Shown: positions 8,275 to 21,837 of the stretch, piece after piece | Layout: each line of letters opens with the position of its first letter | Numbering within the stretch: position 1 is the first letter of the stretch | From: Bacillus andreraoultii | GTDB taxonomy: Bacteria > Bacillota > Bacilli > Bacillales > Caldibacillaceae | Assembly: GCF_001244735.1 (NCBI RefSeq) | Contig: NZ_LN868937.1 | Location: 2,285,955-2,349,954 of the forward strand | Length of the DNA stretch: 64,000 nt | Direction of reading: 5' to 3' | Position numbers and translations under genes: made by a program | Notes under the pieces: generated by a model | Databases searched by the model: none | Told to the model about the DNA's origin: nothing | The model's input: the letters and a program-made list of their open reading frames with translations, nothing else

Positions 8275-10692
8275 TTACATCATTGAATATGGATTTAAAT
8301 CAATTGATATCGTCAAGTTCTTTTTTAATTGCTCTTCATGAAAATGTTCTATGATTTTTTTAAATGTTGGTATTAAATTCGGTTCAACTTTGTATTTTAC
8401 CAAACACTGGTAGCGATATCTATTTTTGATTTTAATTATAGGTGATGCTGCAGGGCCTAAAACAATAGTTCCATTGGAAAGTTGGTTACGTAAAAAGGAG
8501 CTTATTTTTTCTGCAACTGAATACGTATATTGTAAATTTTCATGACTAACATGAATTAAAGCTAAATAATGAAATGGTGGATATTGGCCCCTTTTTCTAA
8601 CTATCATTTCATATCTGTAAAATTGTAAGTAATCATGTTGTTTAGCAAATTGCACACTATAATGTTCAGGTGTATATGTCTGAACAAAAACCTCTCCAGG
8701 TAATTTGTGACGCCCAGCACGACCACTTACTTGTGTCAATAATTGAAATGTTTTTTCACTGGAGCGAAAATCAGGTAAATGTAAGGAACTATCTGCTGAT
8801 AGCACTCCTACTAATGTAATATTAGGAAAATCAAGACCTTTAGCAATCATTTGTGTACCAAGCAATATATCCGCACGTTGCTCTTGAAAAGCTGTTAATA
8901 GTTTCTCATGAGAACCTTTTCTACTCGTTGTATCCACATCCATCCGAATGACCCGGGCTTCAGGCAGTATTTTACCTAGCTCTTCCTCGACTTTTTGTGT
9001 TCCAGTTCCGAAAAAGCGAATATGATTACTTCCGCATTCTGGACAAACATTTGGTGTTCTTGCTTCAAAGCCACAATAATGACATTTCACTTGATTTGTG
9101 ACTTTATGATAGGTTAGAGATATATCACAATTTGGACATTTCATTACATAACCACAATCTCGGCACATAATAAAAGAGGAATAACCCCGCCGATTTAACA
9201 TGAGTACAATCTGTTCGGACTTCTCAATACGATCTTTCATTTTTTCTACTAATTGTGTTGAAAACATCGACCGATTACCTGCTTTTAATTCTTCTCGCAT
9301 ATCAACAATTTCCACTACAGGTAAGTGTGATTGATTCATCCGCTTTGCCATTGTCAATAATTGATAAACTCCCTTTTGGGCACGAGCGTAAGTTTCTAAT
9401 GAAGGGGTTGCACTCCCTAATATTACAGGACATCGATGTGTTTTGCCACGCCAAATGGCAACTTCCCGAGCATGATAACGTGGGGAATCTTCTTGTTTAT
9501 AACTAGTTTCATGTTCTTCATCAATAATAATTATTCCGATATTCTCAAAAGGAGCAAAAATTGCCGACCTTGCACCGACAACAACTTGCACCTCTTTCCG
9601 TTGAATTTTTCGCCATTCGTCATACTTTTCTCCTAATGACAAACCACTATGTAATACTGCAACATTATTTCCAAATCTACCTTTAAATCTTTCAACCATC
9701 TGTGGGGTTAGTGAAATTTCTGGAACTAAAACAATCGCTTCTTTTCCCTTTTTTATGACACGATCAATCGATTGCAAATATACTTCTGTTTTTCCACTAC
9801 CAGTCACCCCGTGTAAAAGAAAAACTTGATGAGAAACTTGATCCATCGAATTGAGAATCGGTTTTATTACTTTTTCTTGCTCTTCTGTTAAAGGAAGTGG
9901 CATTGTTTGTTTAAATTCTCGATGCTTATAAGGATCACGATATTCTTCATATTCTTCCTTCTTTAATAAACCCTTTTTTTCTAGTTGATTTAACGTTGGA
10001 CGGGGATTAGAAACGAATGACTCCACTTGTTTTACCGTACTAGGACCGAAATTTTCTAAGTAATAATTAATCACTTGTTTTTGTTTAGGTGCAGTAATTT
10101 TCAATTGCTCGAATTTCTTGAGAAAATCTTGTTTATTTAGTGACGGTGTAAAGTAAATGCTTTTCTTTTTGTTGCCCCGGTCTTTAATTTCGTAACTAAC
10201 ATGAAATAATCCTAAACGGGCTTGTCGATAAAGATATGATGTTGACACAACTTCCTCTGCATCTTTCCAGTTTACTTTTTTCTTCTGATTAAATAATTTT
10301 TTTAACTCACTAGGAAATTGATCCATCCTTTTTTCATCATCTAATGTTAAAAATTTATCATACTTAGCTTTTAATGCCGGTGGAAGCATGACTTGATAGG
10401 CAGAAATTTTCAAGCACAATGTTTCATTTGCAATATATTCACCTAACTCCAGTAATTCAGGATTTAATACTGGTTCGATATCCATTGGTTCAATTATTTC
10501 CTTAAGTTCTACCACTTCTGTTTCTTCCTTTATATTTACAACAAACCCTTGAACCTGCCGATTTCCAAAAGGAACAATCACCCTCATCCCTTTTTCTAAG
10601 TGGTCGCATAAATCATCTGGAATAAGAAAATCAAATGGCCGATCTATTTGCAAGACCGGCACATCTACTATTACACTTGCAATTTTTTTCAT
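8275..10692 (-). CDS. priA: Primosomal replication restart helicase PriA
   Basis: An 805-residue 3'-5' DNA helicase that reloads the replisome at stalled forks. An N-terminal 3'-end binding domain and winged helix (about 1-230) precede the helicase core with Walker A GVTGSGKTEVY (about 294-304), DEEH box, GSATPS and the C-terminal helicase motifs. A zinc-binding insert has four paired cysteines (CRDC, CPNC, CHYC, CPEC). The family QTYTPEHYSV and the C-terminal domain are complete. ATG 10692 overlaps the coaBC stop by 4 nt. Confidence 0.96.
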   Translation of the reverse strand: MKKIASVIVDVPVLQIDRPFDFLIPDDLCDHLEKGMRVIVPFGNRQVQGFVVNIKEETEVVELKEIIEPMDIEPVLNPELLELGEYIANETLCLKISAYQVMLPPALKAKYDKFLTLDDEKRMDQFPSELKKLFNQKKKVNWKDAEEVVSTSYLYRQARLGLFHVSYEIKDRGNKKKSIYFTPSLNKQDFLKKFEQLKITAPKQKQVINYYLENFGPSTVKQVESFVSNPRPTLNQLEKKGLLKKEEYEEYRDPYKHREFKQTMPLPLTEEQEKVIKPILNSMDQVSHQVFLLHGVTGSGKTEVYLQSIDRVIKKGKEAIVLVPEISLTPQMVERFKGRFGNNVAVLHSGLSLGEKYDEWRKIQRKEVQVVVGARSAIFAPFENIGIIIIDEEHETSYKQEDSPRYHAREVAIWRGKTHRCPVILGSATPSLETYARAQKGVYQLLTMAKRMNQSHLPVVEIVDMREELKAGNRSMFSTQLVEKMKDRIEKSEQIVLMLNRRGYSSFIMCRDCGYVMKCPNCDISLTYHKVTNQVKCHYCGFEARTPNVCPECGSNHIRFFGTGTQKVEEELGKILPEARVIRMDVDTTSRKGSHEKLLTAFQEQRADILLGTQMIAKGLDFPNITLVGVLSADSSLHLPDFRSSEKTFQLLTQVSGRAGRHKLPGEVFVQTYTPEHYSVQFAKQHDYLQFYRYEMIVRKRGQYPPFHYLALIHVSHENLQYTYSVAEKISSFLRNQLSNGTIVLGPAASPIIKIKNRYRYQCLVKYKVEPNLIPTFKKIIEHFHEEQLKKNLTISIDLNPYSMM

Positions 10693-11894
10693 TCCATACC
10701 GCCCTTTTCCATACTTACGTGTGCTTCTTTTAAAATTTCATATGCTACTTCATGTTTCGTTAGTTTGGGAAAGGTTTTTTTCTCATTATCTGTTTTAAAA
10801 AATGTCACAATATTCGTGTCTGTCCCAAACCCCGCACCTTCCTCTGTAACATTGTTAGCTACAATCATATCAGCATTTTTATTTATTAATTTTTTTTTGG
10901 CATATTCATCAACATTGTTGGTCTCAGCTGCAAAACCGATTAAAAACTGGTGCGTCTTTTTCTTTCCTAGCTCAAATAAAATATCCTTTGTTCGCTCTAA
11001 TTCAATCACAAGTCCATCATCACTTTTTTTAATCTTTTGGTTTTTTATTTCCTTTGGTCGATAATCACTTACCGCAGCTGATTTTATAACTATATCTGCT
11101 TCATAAAAATGTTTCATTGTTGCCTCGAACATTTCTTCTGCACTTTCCACTCGAACGATATTTACATTGTTCGGCGGTGTTAAACTGACTGGACCAGTAA
11201 TTAATGTTACTTCTGCCCCAAGATTATTTGCCACTTCAGCAATTGCATACCCCATTTTTCCTGATGAAAAATTTGACAAATAACGTACCGGGTCAATTCT
11301 TTCTCTTGTTGGTCCAGCAGTAATTAATACTCGTTTGCCTTTTAAAAATGATTTCTGCTTTCTAGTTAAAAATTTCTTTACATACTCCACTATATTTTCA
11401 GGTTCCTCTAACCGTCCCTTTCCAGTATAACCACATGCTAAATAACCTTCACCAGGCTCGATAAAGTTATATCCAAATGATTTAAGTTTGTCCATATTGC
11501 TTTGAACGACTGGATGACTATACATATGAACATTCATAGCCGGGGCAATTAGTACTGGCTTCGTTGTTGCTAATAGCGTTGTAGATACCATGTCATCAGC
11601 AATTCCATTCGCTAATTTCCCGATAATATTAGCAGTCGCTGGTGCAATAATAATACAATCCGGCCAGTCTGCTAAATCGATATGAGCAATTTTATTTGGG
11701 TCCTTTTCATCAAACGTATCTGTATAAACTTCATTCCTTGAAATTGCTTGAAAAGATAATGGAGTAACGAATTTTGTTGCATTTTCAGTCATCATTACTT
11801 TAACATCATATCCATTTTGCGTTAACTTACTTGTTAATGCTATTGCCTTATAAACAGCTATTCCACCTGTTACGCATAATAGTACCTTTTCCAT
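10689..11894 (-). CDS. coaBC: Bifunctional phosphopantothenoylcysteine decarboxylase / phosphopantothenate-cysteine ligase
   Basis: A 401-residue flavoprotein carrying out two consecutive coenzyme A steps. The N-terminal CoaC half has CVTGGIAVYKA, the catalytic His in HIDLADWPD (about 74), PAMNVHMYSHP and the substrate flap ACGYTGKGRL. The CoaB half begins near residue 186 with VLITAGPTRERIDPVRYLSNFSSG and contains KSAAVSDYRP and the IGFAAET loop. Start taken at the second of two adjacent ATGs (11894), 6 nt after GAGGGA. A promoter lies upstream at 11978-12006, and the coding region overlaps priA by 4 nt. Confidence 0.95.
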   Translation of the reverse strand: MEKVLLCVTGGIAVYKAIALTSKLTQNGYDVKVMMTENATKFVTPLSFQAISRNEVYTDTFDEKDPNKIAHIDLADWPDCIIIAPATANIIGKLANGIADDMVSTTLLATTKPVLIAPAMNVHMYSHPVVQSNMDKLKSFGYNFIEPGEGYLACGYTGKGRLEEPENIVEYVKKFLTRKQKSFLKGKRVLITAGPTRERIDPVRYLSNFSSGKMGYAIAEVANNLGAEVTLITGPVSLTPPNNVNIVRVESAEEMFEATMKHFYEADIVIKSAAVSDYRPKEIKNQKIKKSDDGLVIELERTKDILFELGKKKTHQFLIGFAAETNNVDEYAKKKLINKNADMIVANNVTEEGAGFGTDTNIVTFFKTDNEKKTFPKLTKHEVAYEILKEAHVSMEKGGME

Positions 11895-11977
11895 CATATT
11901 CCCTCTCTCTCATCTAACATATGAGCTCATTTTCCGTTAACGTTCCTGGTACAATAATATCATAAATCTATGTAATT

Positions 11978-12006
11978 ATAATAATATCGTGAAACCCTTC
12001 CCTCAA
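11978..12006 (-). promoter_or_regulatory. Sigma-A type promoter for the coaBC-priA-fmt operon
   Basis: On the minus strand TTGAGG (12001-12006) is followed after 17 nt by TATTAT (11978-11983). It lies just past the rpoZ terminator hairpin and about 85 nt before coaBC, the right place to restart transcription. Confidence 0.55.
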
Positions 12007-12019
12007 ACTACTTCTTAAA

Positions 12020-12054
12020 AGACAAGAAAGCAATCGGCTAACCGACTGCTTTCT
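12020..12054 (-). terminator. Terminator after rpoZ
   Basis: The stem GAAAGCAGTCGG/CCGATTGCTTTC with a 4-nt TTAG loop (12026-12053) is followed on the minus strand by TTGTCTTTT. The long stem is strong; the U-tract is imperfect, so some read-through into coaBC is likely. Confidence 0.65.
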
Positions 12055-12083
12055 TTGCTGTGTTGGGTTTAATCAAATTATAT

Positions 12084-12299
12084 TTATTCCTCTACTCTAT
12101 TTTCTGATTCGCCATCTAGCATTAAAACATCACCATGTATCTCTTCTAATGCTTTACCGACATTTTTATTTGACTGATATTCACTCAACTGATAGTCATT
12201 TGTATCCTGCAATTGCCGAGCTCGCTTAGATGCAATTGTTACAAGTAAATACTTTGAGTGAACCTTGTTTAATAAAGAATCTATTGATGGGTATAACAT
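12084..12299 (-). CDS. rpoZ: RNA polymerase omega subunit
   Basis: A 71-residue protein beginning MLYPSIDSLLNKVHSKYLL, with the family's ASKRARQL and KNVGKALEEI segments. Omega helps fold and hold the beta-prime subunit of RNA polymerase. The start is ATG 12299 behind AGGAG, 1 nt past the gmk stop, giving the length expected from B. subtilis (67). A longer frame from a TTG at 12308 exists but has worse spacing. It sits directly after gmk, the conserved order. Confidence 0.95.
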   Translation of the reverse strand: MLYPSIDSLLNKVHSKYLLVTIASKRARQLQDTNDYQLSEYQSNKNVGKALEEIHGDVLMLDGESENRVEE

Positions 12300-12300
12300 A

Positions 12301-13118
<818 letters not shown>

Positions 13119-13152
13119 TTTATATTTAAAATAGACATTATGTATATATTGA

Positions 13153-14016
13153 TTACTCAATATTTTGAACTTGTTCACGAATTTTTTCAATTACACTCTT
13201 TAAATCAACAACTTTTTTGCTAATATCGGCGCTATTAGCCTTCGAAGCAATTGTATTCACTTCACGATTCAACTCTTGAATGAGAAAGTCACACTTCCTA
13301 CCGATAGGTTCACATGATTGAATTGTTTGCCGAAACTGGACTAGATGACTATTTAAACGTGTTAATTCTTCTGATATATCGACCCTCTCTGCAAAAAAAG
13401 CAATCTCAGTCAATACTTTTGACTCGTCAAAGAAGCCATCCGTATATTCAATAATTTTTTTTCGAATTTTATTCTCATAATCTAATTTAACTGATGGTGC
13501 AAGTTTAGTTATGTCTAGAATAAGCGATTCAATACCATTTAAGTATTCATTCAATTGGTTCTGGAGTGCTCTTCCTTCAATCATTCGCATGTTTTGTAAA
13601 TTTTGAACAGCCTCTTCAACGGCAGTTATTAAGAGTTCTTCTAATTGATAATCATTCGTTTCCTTTTCAATGATTGAAACGAGTTCATTCTGTTGCAAAA
13701 AATGAGATATAGAAATTTCATCGTTTAACTCATATTTTTCTTTTAATTGACGGATGAATTGATAATACTCATCAATTAAATTCCAGTCAATATGTAATGA
13801 ACGTTTTATATCATTTATACTTGATATACTAATTGAGCAATCCACTCTACCACGAGTTAAATATTTTTGGCAAGTTTTTTTTATTTTGTCCTCAAACATT
13901 GATAAAGATTGAGGTATTTTAGTATGAAAATCAAAATATCGATGATTCACTGATCGTATTTCTACGACGACTCCATTCTTTTCACACCGTCCAAAACCGG
14001 TCATACTCATTACCAT
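13153..14016 (-). CDS. yloC: YicC/YloC-family endoribonuclease
   Basis: A 287-residue protein starting MVMSMTGFGRCEKNG, followed by EIRSVNHRYFDFHTKIP and ending with the conserved DUF1732 segment (CDFLIQELNREVNTIASK, residues about 248-265). Members of this family are RNA-cleaving enzymes in E. coli and B. subtilis. The middle is highly charged and helical (about 60-200). Length agrees with relatives. It precedes gmk as usual, but a repeat element separates them. The start has AAGGTGA 4 nt before ATG 14016; the ATG two codons later is also possible. Confidence 0.9.
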   Translation of the reverse strand: MVMSMTGFGRCEKNGVVVEIRSVNHRYFDFHTKIPQSLSMFEDKIKKTCQKYLTRGRVDCSISISSINDIKRSLHIDWNLIDEYYQFIRQLKEKYELNDEISISHFLQQNELVSIIEKETNDYQLEELLITAVEEAVQNLQNMRMIEGRALQNQLNEYLNGIESLILDITKLAPSVKLDYENKIRKKIIEYTDGFFDESKVLTEIAFFAERVDISEELTRLNSHLVQFRQTIQSCEPIGRKCDFLIQELNREVNTIASKANSADISKKVVDLKSVIEKIREQVQNIE

Positions 14017-14064
14017 ACAATCACCTTATTTCATGCTTCCATAAAAAAAGATTATAGCATAAAT

Positions 14065-14108
14065 ATAAAAAAAAGAAAGGTAAGTAGAAATAAATCCTAA
14101 TACCTTTC
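14065..14108 (-). terminator. Terminator after yloB
   Basis: GAAAGGTA (minus strand, 14101-14108) pairs with TACCTTTC (14075-14082) across an 18-nt loop and is followed by TTTTTTTTATA. It separates yloB from yloC. Confidence 0.75.
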
Positions 14109-14128
14109 GTTATTATACCACAATCTAT

Positions 14129-16801
14129 TTAATTTTTTCTTAAAAATAATGATCCTGCAAGTAAAAATGTTGGGATTGCTGACATGGCAACAATTAATAA
14201 CCAGTCTCTAGGAACAATGGATACCGTATGGAACACAGTCTGTAATGGTGGGAAGTAAATAACCATGACCATTAATATAACACTTGATAAAACTGCCCAG
14301 ACTAAATAAGGGTTACCGAACGGGTTACGGGCAAATATTGAATGGTCACTACGACAGTCAAAAACATGAATTAATTGTGCTAAAACTAAAGTGGCAAAAG
14401 CGATCGTTTGCGCATATTCTAAATGTTCTGGATTTTGTTTGTATGAAATGATAAAAGCGAATAAAGTTGCTATTCCGATTAAAAAACCTCTAGAAATAAC
14501 TTTCCAACCGAGTCCCCTGGCAAATACCCCTTCTCTTGGATTTCTAGGCTTCCGCTTCATTACATCTCCCTCTGGCTGATCTAGTCCTAGTGCCATTGCG
14601 GGTAAACCATCCGTCACTAAGTTAACCCAAAGAATTTGAATTGGAACGAGAGGTAATGGTAAAGCGAGAATCATTGCAAATAACATGACAAGAATTTCAC
14701 CAACATTTGATGCGAGTAAATAACGGATAAATTTACGAATATTCTCATATATATTTCTTCCTTCTTCAATAGCAGATCTAATTGTCGCAAAATTATCATC
14801 TAGCAAAACTAAAGCAGATGATTCTTTGGCAACATCTGTACCAGTAATTCCCATGGCAATCCCAATATCTGCAGCTTTTATAGCTGGTGCGTCATTGACA
14901 CCGTCACCAGTCATGGCAACAACATGGCCATTATTTTGGAATGCTTGAACAATTTTTAATTTATGTTCTGGTGATACACGGGCAAAAACGGTAACTTGAT
15001 CAACGACCTCTTCTAATTCTTCCACGGTCATCGTTTCTAACTTACTACCTTCTAACACAATACTATTCGGCTGAAGTATGCCAAGTTCTTTTCCAATTGC
15101 TCTCGCTGTCGTTACATGGTCACCTGTAATCATAACGGTTTTAATTCCAGCATCACGGCATTCCTTAATAGCTGCTTTTACTTCTGGTCTTGGAGGATCA
15201 ATCATTCCATGTAGGCCAATAAAAATAAGTTCTTTTTCTACTTCAGATTCATGTGTAAATGTATATTTTGGTACAGGTTTAAAGGCAACTGCAATCGTTC
15301 TTAACGCTTTTGACGCTAAAGAGTCGACCGTTGTCTGTAATGTATTTAGCCAGCTTTGACTCATATATTGTTTTTTCCCATCAGCCAATACCGATTCACT
15401 TAACCCAATTAAAATATCTGGTGCACCTTTTGTGATTGCATATCGCTCACCTTTTTTATCCTCTACAATCACGGTCATCATTTTTCTTGCGGAGTCAAAT
15501 GGAAACTCTTGGATAATTTTATATTCTTGAAGTAAATGTTTTCGGTTAAAACCAGCCTTCATAGCCGCAACAAGTAATGCCCCTTCTGTCGGATCTCCAT
15601 CTACACGGTATTGATCCCGTTCTTCAATTAATGTTGAATGGTTACAAACCATAGCAAAAGATAATAATTTTTCAAAATGACGATCCCGTGTTGGATTCAT
15701 CACATTATTTTTATAAAAAAATTGTCCTTGTGGGTCATATCCTTGTCCCGAAACAGTCCATATTTTATTATTGGCCCATAAATGAGTAACTGTCATTTTG
15801 TTTTGTGTCATTGTTCCAGTTTTATCAGAACAAATAACTGATGCACAACCTAAAGTTTCAACTGCTGGTAATTTCCGTACAATTGCATTTTTCTTAATCA
15901 TTCGTTGTACACCTAATGATAATGCGATTGTAACAATTGCTGGTAATCCCTCAGGAATTGCTGCTACAGCTAACGATACACCAGAGAGGAACATTGTATA
16001 TAGATCATGACCTTGTAAGACACCAATAATCACTACAAGTAAAGTTAATACTAAAGCTACAGCAATTAAAATTTTCCCTAATTGTTCTAGTCTACGTTGT
16101 AATGGAGTTTGCAGCGATTGTGCCGTTTGAAGTAAGTCAGCAATTTGCCCCATTGCTGTCTGCATACCTGTTCCAATAACAATCCCTTTTCCACTCCCTC
16201 TCGTAACCATTGTGCCCATAAACGCCATATTGTTTAAGTCGCCAAGACCAACATTTTCTTCATGAATCGTTGCTATATCTTTACTTGTTGGTACTGATTC
16301 ACCTGTTAGAGCAGATTCCTCTATTTCCAAACTATTTATTTCAAACAATCGTACATCTGCACTTATTCGGTCGCCACTTGAAAAACGAATAACATCGCCT
16401 GGAACAATTTCTTTCGATGGAATTTTCACCCATTTCCCATCTCTAAAAACATTGGCCATCGGTGCAGATAGTTCTTTTAAAGCATCTAAAGATTTTTCTG
16501 CTTTTCGTTCTTGAATAAAACCTAAAATTCCATTTACTAAGACGATGGCCATAATCGCAATTGCATCACTATATTCACCAAGTAGTCCTGATATCAAGGT
16601 AGCAATAAGGAGTACAATTACCATAAAATCTTTAAATTGACTAAGAAATAAAAGCAAGGCAGATTGCTTTTCCCCTTCTTGAAGTTCATTGTATCCAAAC
16701 TGCTTTCTTCTTCTCTTTACTTGTTCACTGGTCAGCCCCTTTTGGAACGACGTTTGTATTTTTTGTTCGACTTGTTCAGGGGTCATTTTATGATATTTCA
16801 A
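14129..16801 (-). CDS. yloB: P-type calcium-transporting ATPase (YloB)
   Basis: An 890-residue P2A-type pump, in the SERCA class, that exports or sequesters Ca2+. Seen are the phosphorylation site CSDKTGTM (Asp about 325), TGES actuator loop, KGAPD nucleotide site, [18 protein letters not shown] hinge, and about ten membrane helices including the ion-site PEGLPA segment ([12 protein letters not shown]) and [10 protein letters not shown]. subtilis YloB is also 890 residues and starts MKFH; here TTG 16801 gives MKYHKM behind GGAG, and I prefer it to an upstream GTG at 16849. It is divergent from rqcH. YloB is expressed in sporulation in B. subtilis. Confidence 0.94.
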   Translation of the reverse strand: MKYHKMTPEQVEQKIQTSFQKGLTSEQVKRRRKQFGYNELQEGEKQSALLLFLSQFKDFMVIVLLIATLISGLLGEYSDAIAIMAIVLVNGILGFIQERKAEKSLDALKELSAPMANVFRDGKWVKIPSKEIVPGDVIRFSSGDRISADVRLFEINSLEIEESALTGESVPTSKDIATIHEENVGLGDLNNMAFMGTMVTRGSGKGIVIGTGMQTAMGQIADLLQTAQSLQTPLQRRLEQLGKILIAVALVLTLLVVIIGVLQGHDLYTMFLSGVSLAVAAIPEGLPAIVTIALSLGVQRMIKKNAIVRKLPAVETLGCASVICSDKTGTMTQNKMTVTHLWANNKIWTVSGQGYDPQGQFFYKNNVMNPTRDRHFEKLLSFAMVCNHSTLIEERDQYRVDGDPTEGALLVAAMKAGFNRKHLLQEYKIIQEFPFDSARKMMTVIVEDKKGERYAITKGAPDILIGLSESVLADGKKQYMSQSWLNTLQTTVDSLASKALRTIAVAFKPVPKYTFTHESEVEKELIFIGLHGMIDPPRPEVKAAIKECRDAGIKTVMITGDHVTTARAIGKELGILQPNSIVLEGSKLETMTVEELEEVVDQVTVFARVSPEHKLKIVQAFQNNGHVVAMTGDGVNDAPAIKAADIGIAMGITGTDVAKESSALVLLDDNFATIRSAIEEGRNIYENIRKFIRYLLASNVGEILVMLFAMILALPLPLVPIQILWVNLVTDGLPAMALGLDQPEGDVMKRKPRNPREGVFARGLGWKVISRGFLIGIATLFAFIISYKQNPEHLEYAQTIAFATLVLAQLIHVFDCRSDHSIFARNPFGNPYLVWAVLSSVILMVMVIYFPPLQTVFHTVSIVPRDWLLIVAMSAIPTFLLAGSLFLRKN

Positions 16802-17047
16802 TTCACTCCACTCCTCCATTCTCTGTGAATTATGTTTGTCTATTTTCACTACCTTGTAGATTTCTCATTAAAGATTATTCAGCCTTGTCCTAAAAAATGC
16901 TATACTTGTGAAAGATTCCAATTAGAAACGAAAAATTATTCATTCTTGAGTTCCCTAGTTGTCTTCCTTGCTTTTTATTTCTACTGGAAAATAGGCTGAC
17001 AACAGGCTTGATCTCTTAAAACAAATCATTGAATTGGAGGTTTTATC

Positions 17048-18754
17048 ATGTCTTTTGACGGGCTGTTTACATATGCAATGACAAAGGAACTTGCTGCTAC
17101 ACTTACTGGTGGTCGCATTACAAAAATACACCAACCATACCTGAATGAAATTATTTTAACCATTCGTTCACAAGGAAAAAACACTAAATTACTCCTTTCT
17201 GCTCACCCTTCATATGCTCGAGTACAAATTACTGAGGAGGATTATGAAAATCCAGCTACACCTCCATTATTTTGTATGATGTTAAGAAAACATTTAGAAG
17301 GAAATATTATCGAGGAAATTACCCAACAAGATATGGATCGAATAATCATTTTTAAAATTAAAGGAAGAAATGAAATTGGTGATCTTTCATATAAAAAATT
17401 AATCGTAGAAATAATGGGTCGCCACAGTAATATTGTGTTAATTGACGATGAGAAAGAACAAATATTAGATAGTGTTAAACATATTTCTTTTGCAATTAAT
17501 CGATACCGGGCAATTTTACCTGGACAACCCTACATATGGCCGCCAAGTCAAAATAAATTAAATCCATTTATAACCAAAGAAGAAGATGTATTGAAAACGA
17601 TTGACTTTAATAGTGGGAAAATAGATAAGCAACTTGTTGATGGATTTAGTGGAATATCTCCTTTATTTGCTAAAGAAGTAGTAAAAAAATCAGGAATCGC
17701 AAACCGTTTAACGATACCTAAAACATTTCTTTCATTCATCGAAAAAATTAAAGCGAATGAAATAGCACCTACTTTAATTTACAATAAACAAAAAGAGCAT
17801 TTTTACTTATTTCCACTAGAACATGTGCGAGGAGAATATAGGTCTTTCCCCACTTTAAGTAAACTACTTGATGCATACTATTTTGGGAAAGCAGAGCGAG
17901 ATCGTGTAAAACAAATCGGTGGAGATATTGAACGCTTATTGAAAAATGAAATTGAGAAAAATGAAGTGAAAATAAACAAATTACTTAATACATTGGAGGA
18001 AGCAGAAAATGGTGATTCATATCAACTATATGGGGAATTACTTACCGCCCATATGTATGAAATAAAGAAAGGGATGAAGGAAATCGCTGTAGAGAATTAC
18101 TATGATGACAATAAACGAGTAACCATTCCTTTAAACCCAAATAAAACACCATCGGAAAATGCCCAAATTTATTTTCAAAAATACAATAAGAGTAAAAGTG
18201 CTTTACTACATGCTAAAGAACAAATTGAAAAGGCAAAAGAAGAACTATTATATTTAGAAAATGTTTTACAACAACTAGAAAATGCTGCACCTAAAGATAT
18301 TGAGGAGATTAAAGAAGAATTATCTGAACAAGGTTATATGAAAGCTACTGTAAAAAAGGGACAAAAGAGGCAAAAATCTCACCCCGAATTGGAACATTAT
18401 GTCTCTACTGATGGAGAATCTATATTAGTCGGTAAAAATAATAAACAAAATGATTATTTAACAACGAAGCTAGCTAAGAAAAATGAGTTATGGCTACATA
18501 CAAAAGATATACCTGGTTCTCATGTTGTTATTCGAAGTGAAAATCCAACAGAAACAACAATTAAAGAAGCCGCTATACTTGCTGCATATAATAGTAAAGC
18601 GCGAAGATCTAGTCGTGTTCCCGTTGATTATACAAAAGTGAAATACGTTCGAAAACCAAATGGGGCAAAACCGGGTTTTGTCATTTATGATCATCAACAA
18701 ACCATTTTTGTCACACCAAACCAAGAAACCGTTATAAAAATGAAGAAAAAGTGA
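17048..18754 (+). CDS. rqcH: RqcH (NFACT), ribosome quality control Ala-tail factor
   Basis: A 568-residue cytoplasmic protein, formerly annotated as fibronectin-binding FbpA/YloA. It binds obstructed 50S subunits with peptidyl-tRNA and recruits tRNA-Ala to add C-terminal alanine tails for degradation. The NFACT-N domain starts MSFDGLFTYAMTKEL and contains PLFCMMLRKHLEG and GRHSNIVLID; a coiled coil follows (about 290-420); the NFACT-R domain includes LVGKNNKQNDYLTTKLA and WLHTKDIPGSHVVI (about 465-500). It is the only plus-strand gene in the window, starting at ATG 17048 after TTGGAGG. RqcP is not encoded here. Confidence 0.95.
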   Translation: MSFDGLFTYAMTKELAATLTGGRITKIHQPYLNEIILTIRSQGKNTKLLLSAHPSYARVQITEEDYENPATPPLFCMMLRKHLEGNIIEEITQQDMDRIIIFKIKGRNEIGDLSYKKLIVEIMGRHSNIVLIDDEKEQILDSVKHISFAINRYRAILPGQPYIWPPSQNKLNPFITKEEDVLKTIDFNSGKIDKQLVDGFSGISPLFAKEVVKKSGIANRLTIPKTFLSFIEKIKANEIAPTLIYNKQKEHFYLFPLEHVRGEYRSFPTLSKLLDAYYFGKAERDRVKQIGGDIERLLKNEIEKNEVKINKLLNTLEEAENGDSYQLYGELLTAHMYEIKKGMKEIAVENYYDDNKRVTIPLNPNKTPSENAQIYFQKYNKSKSALLHAKEQIEKAKEELLYLENVLQQLENAAPKDIEEIKEELSEQGYMKATVKKGQKRQKSHPELEHYVSTDGESILVGKNNKQNDYLTTKLAKKNELWLHTKDIPGSHVVIRSENPTETTIKEAAILAAYNSKARRSSRVPVDYTKVKYVRKPNGAKPGFVIYDHQQTIFVTPNQETVIKMKKK

Positions 18755-18756
18755 AG

Positions 18757-18785
18757 AAAAAGTGGGGGTCTAAACCTCCACTTTA
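18757..18785. terminator. Shared terminator between convergent rqcH and pyrE
   Basis: AAGTGGGGGT pairs with ACCTCCACTT with one mismatch and a CTAA loop. T-rich stretches follow on both strands, so it can end rqcH on the plus strand and the pyr operon on the minus strand. Confidence 0.7.
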
Positions 18786-18803
18786 ACTTTAATCAAAAGG
18801 ATA

Positions 18804-19413
18804 TTAGGAATTACTTAGCCATTGTTTTGGATTTTCCCGCCACTTTAACACAGAGCTCATATCATCTTTCGTCAAATAACCTTTATCGACCGCTGTTGCA
18901 ATTAAAGTTGAAAAATTAGACAAAGAATAGTAAGGAACTTCTGCCTCTTGACAAAGATTGGTAGCCTCACTTAATTCATAAGTAAAAATCGAGACAATTC
19001 CCAAGACTTGACAACCTGCTTCTTTTAACACATTTGCTGCTAAAATTGAACTCTTTCCAGTTGAAATTAGATCTTCAATAACAACGACTTTTTTCCCACT
19101 TTTAATAGGACCTTCAATTTGATTTTTCTTTCCGTGTCCTTTTGTGCTTGAACGAACATAACACATTGGTACATGTAAAAGTTCACTCACCCATGCTGCA
19201 TGGGGAATACCTGCAGTTGCAGTTCCAGCGATTATTTCAACGTCTGGGAAATGTTCAGTTATTAAACTACATAAACCTTTAGCTATCTCTTTCCTAATCT
19301 CAGGGTAGCCTAAAATCAGTCGATTATCACAGTAAATTGGTGATTTAATTCCCGAAGTCCACACGAAAGGATTGGTAGGATTAAGAGAAACTGCCCCTAT
19401 TTCTAGTAATGTT

Positions 19414-19439
<26 letters not shown>
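18804..19439 (-). CDS. pyrE: Orotate phosphoribosyltransferase
   Basis: A 211-residue enzyme joining orotate and PRPP to give OMP, the fifth step of UMP synthesis. The PRPP loop VVVIEDLISTGKSS (about 117-130), GTATAGIPHA and YVRSSTKGHGK catalytic loop are complete. A start at ATG 19439 (10 nt after GGGAG) is chosen; TTG 19445 is possible. It overlaps pyrF by 26 nt and is the last gene of the operon, followed by a terminator. Confidence 0.95.

Positions 19440-21833
<2,394 letters not shown>

Positions 21834-21837
<4 letters not shown>

Noticed and set aside
16940-16996. Stretch before rqcH with CTAG, CTTCCTTG and TTTCTACT resembling the repeat family
   Set aside because: Only short pieces match and their order and orientation are not consistent with the other copies.
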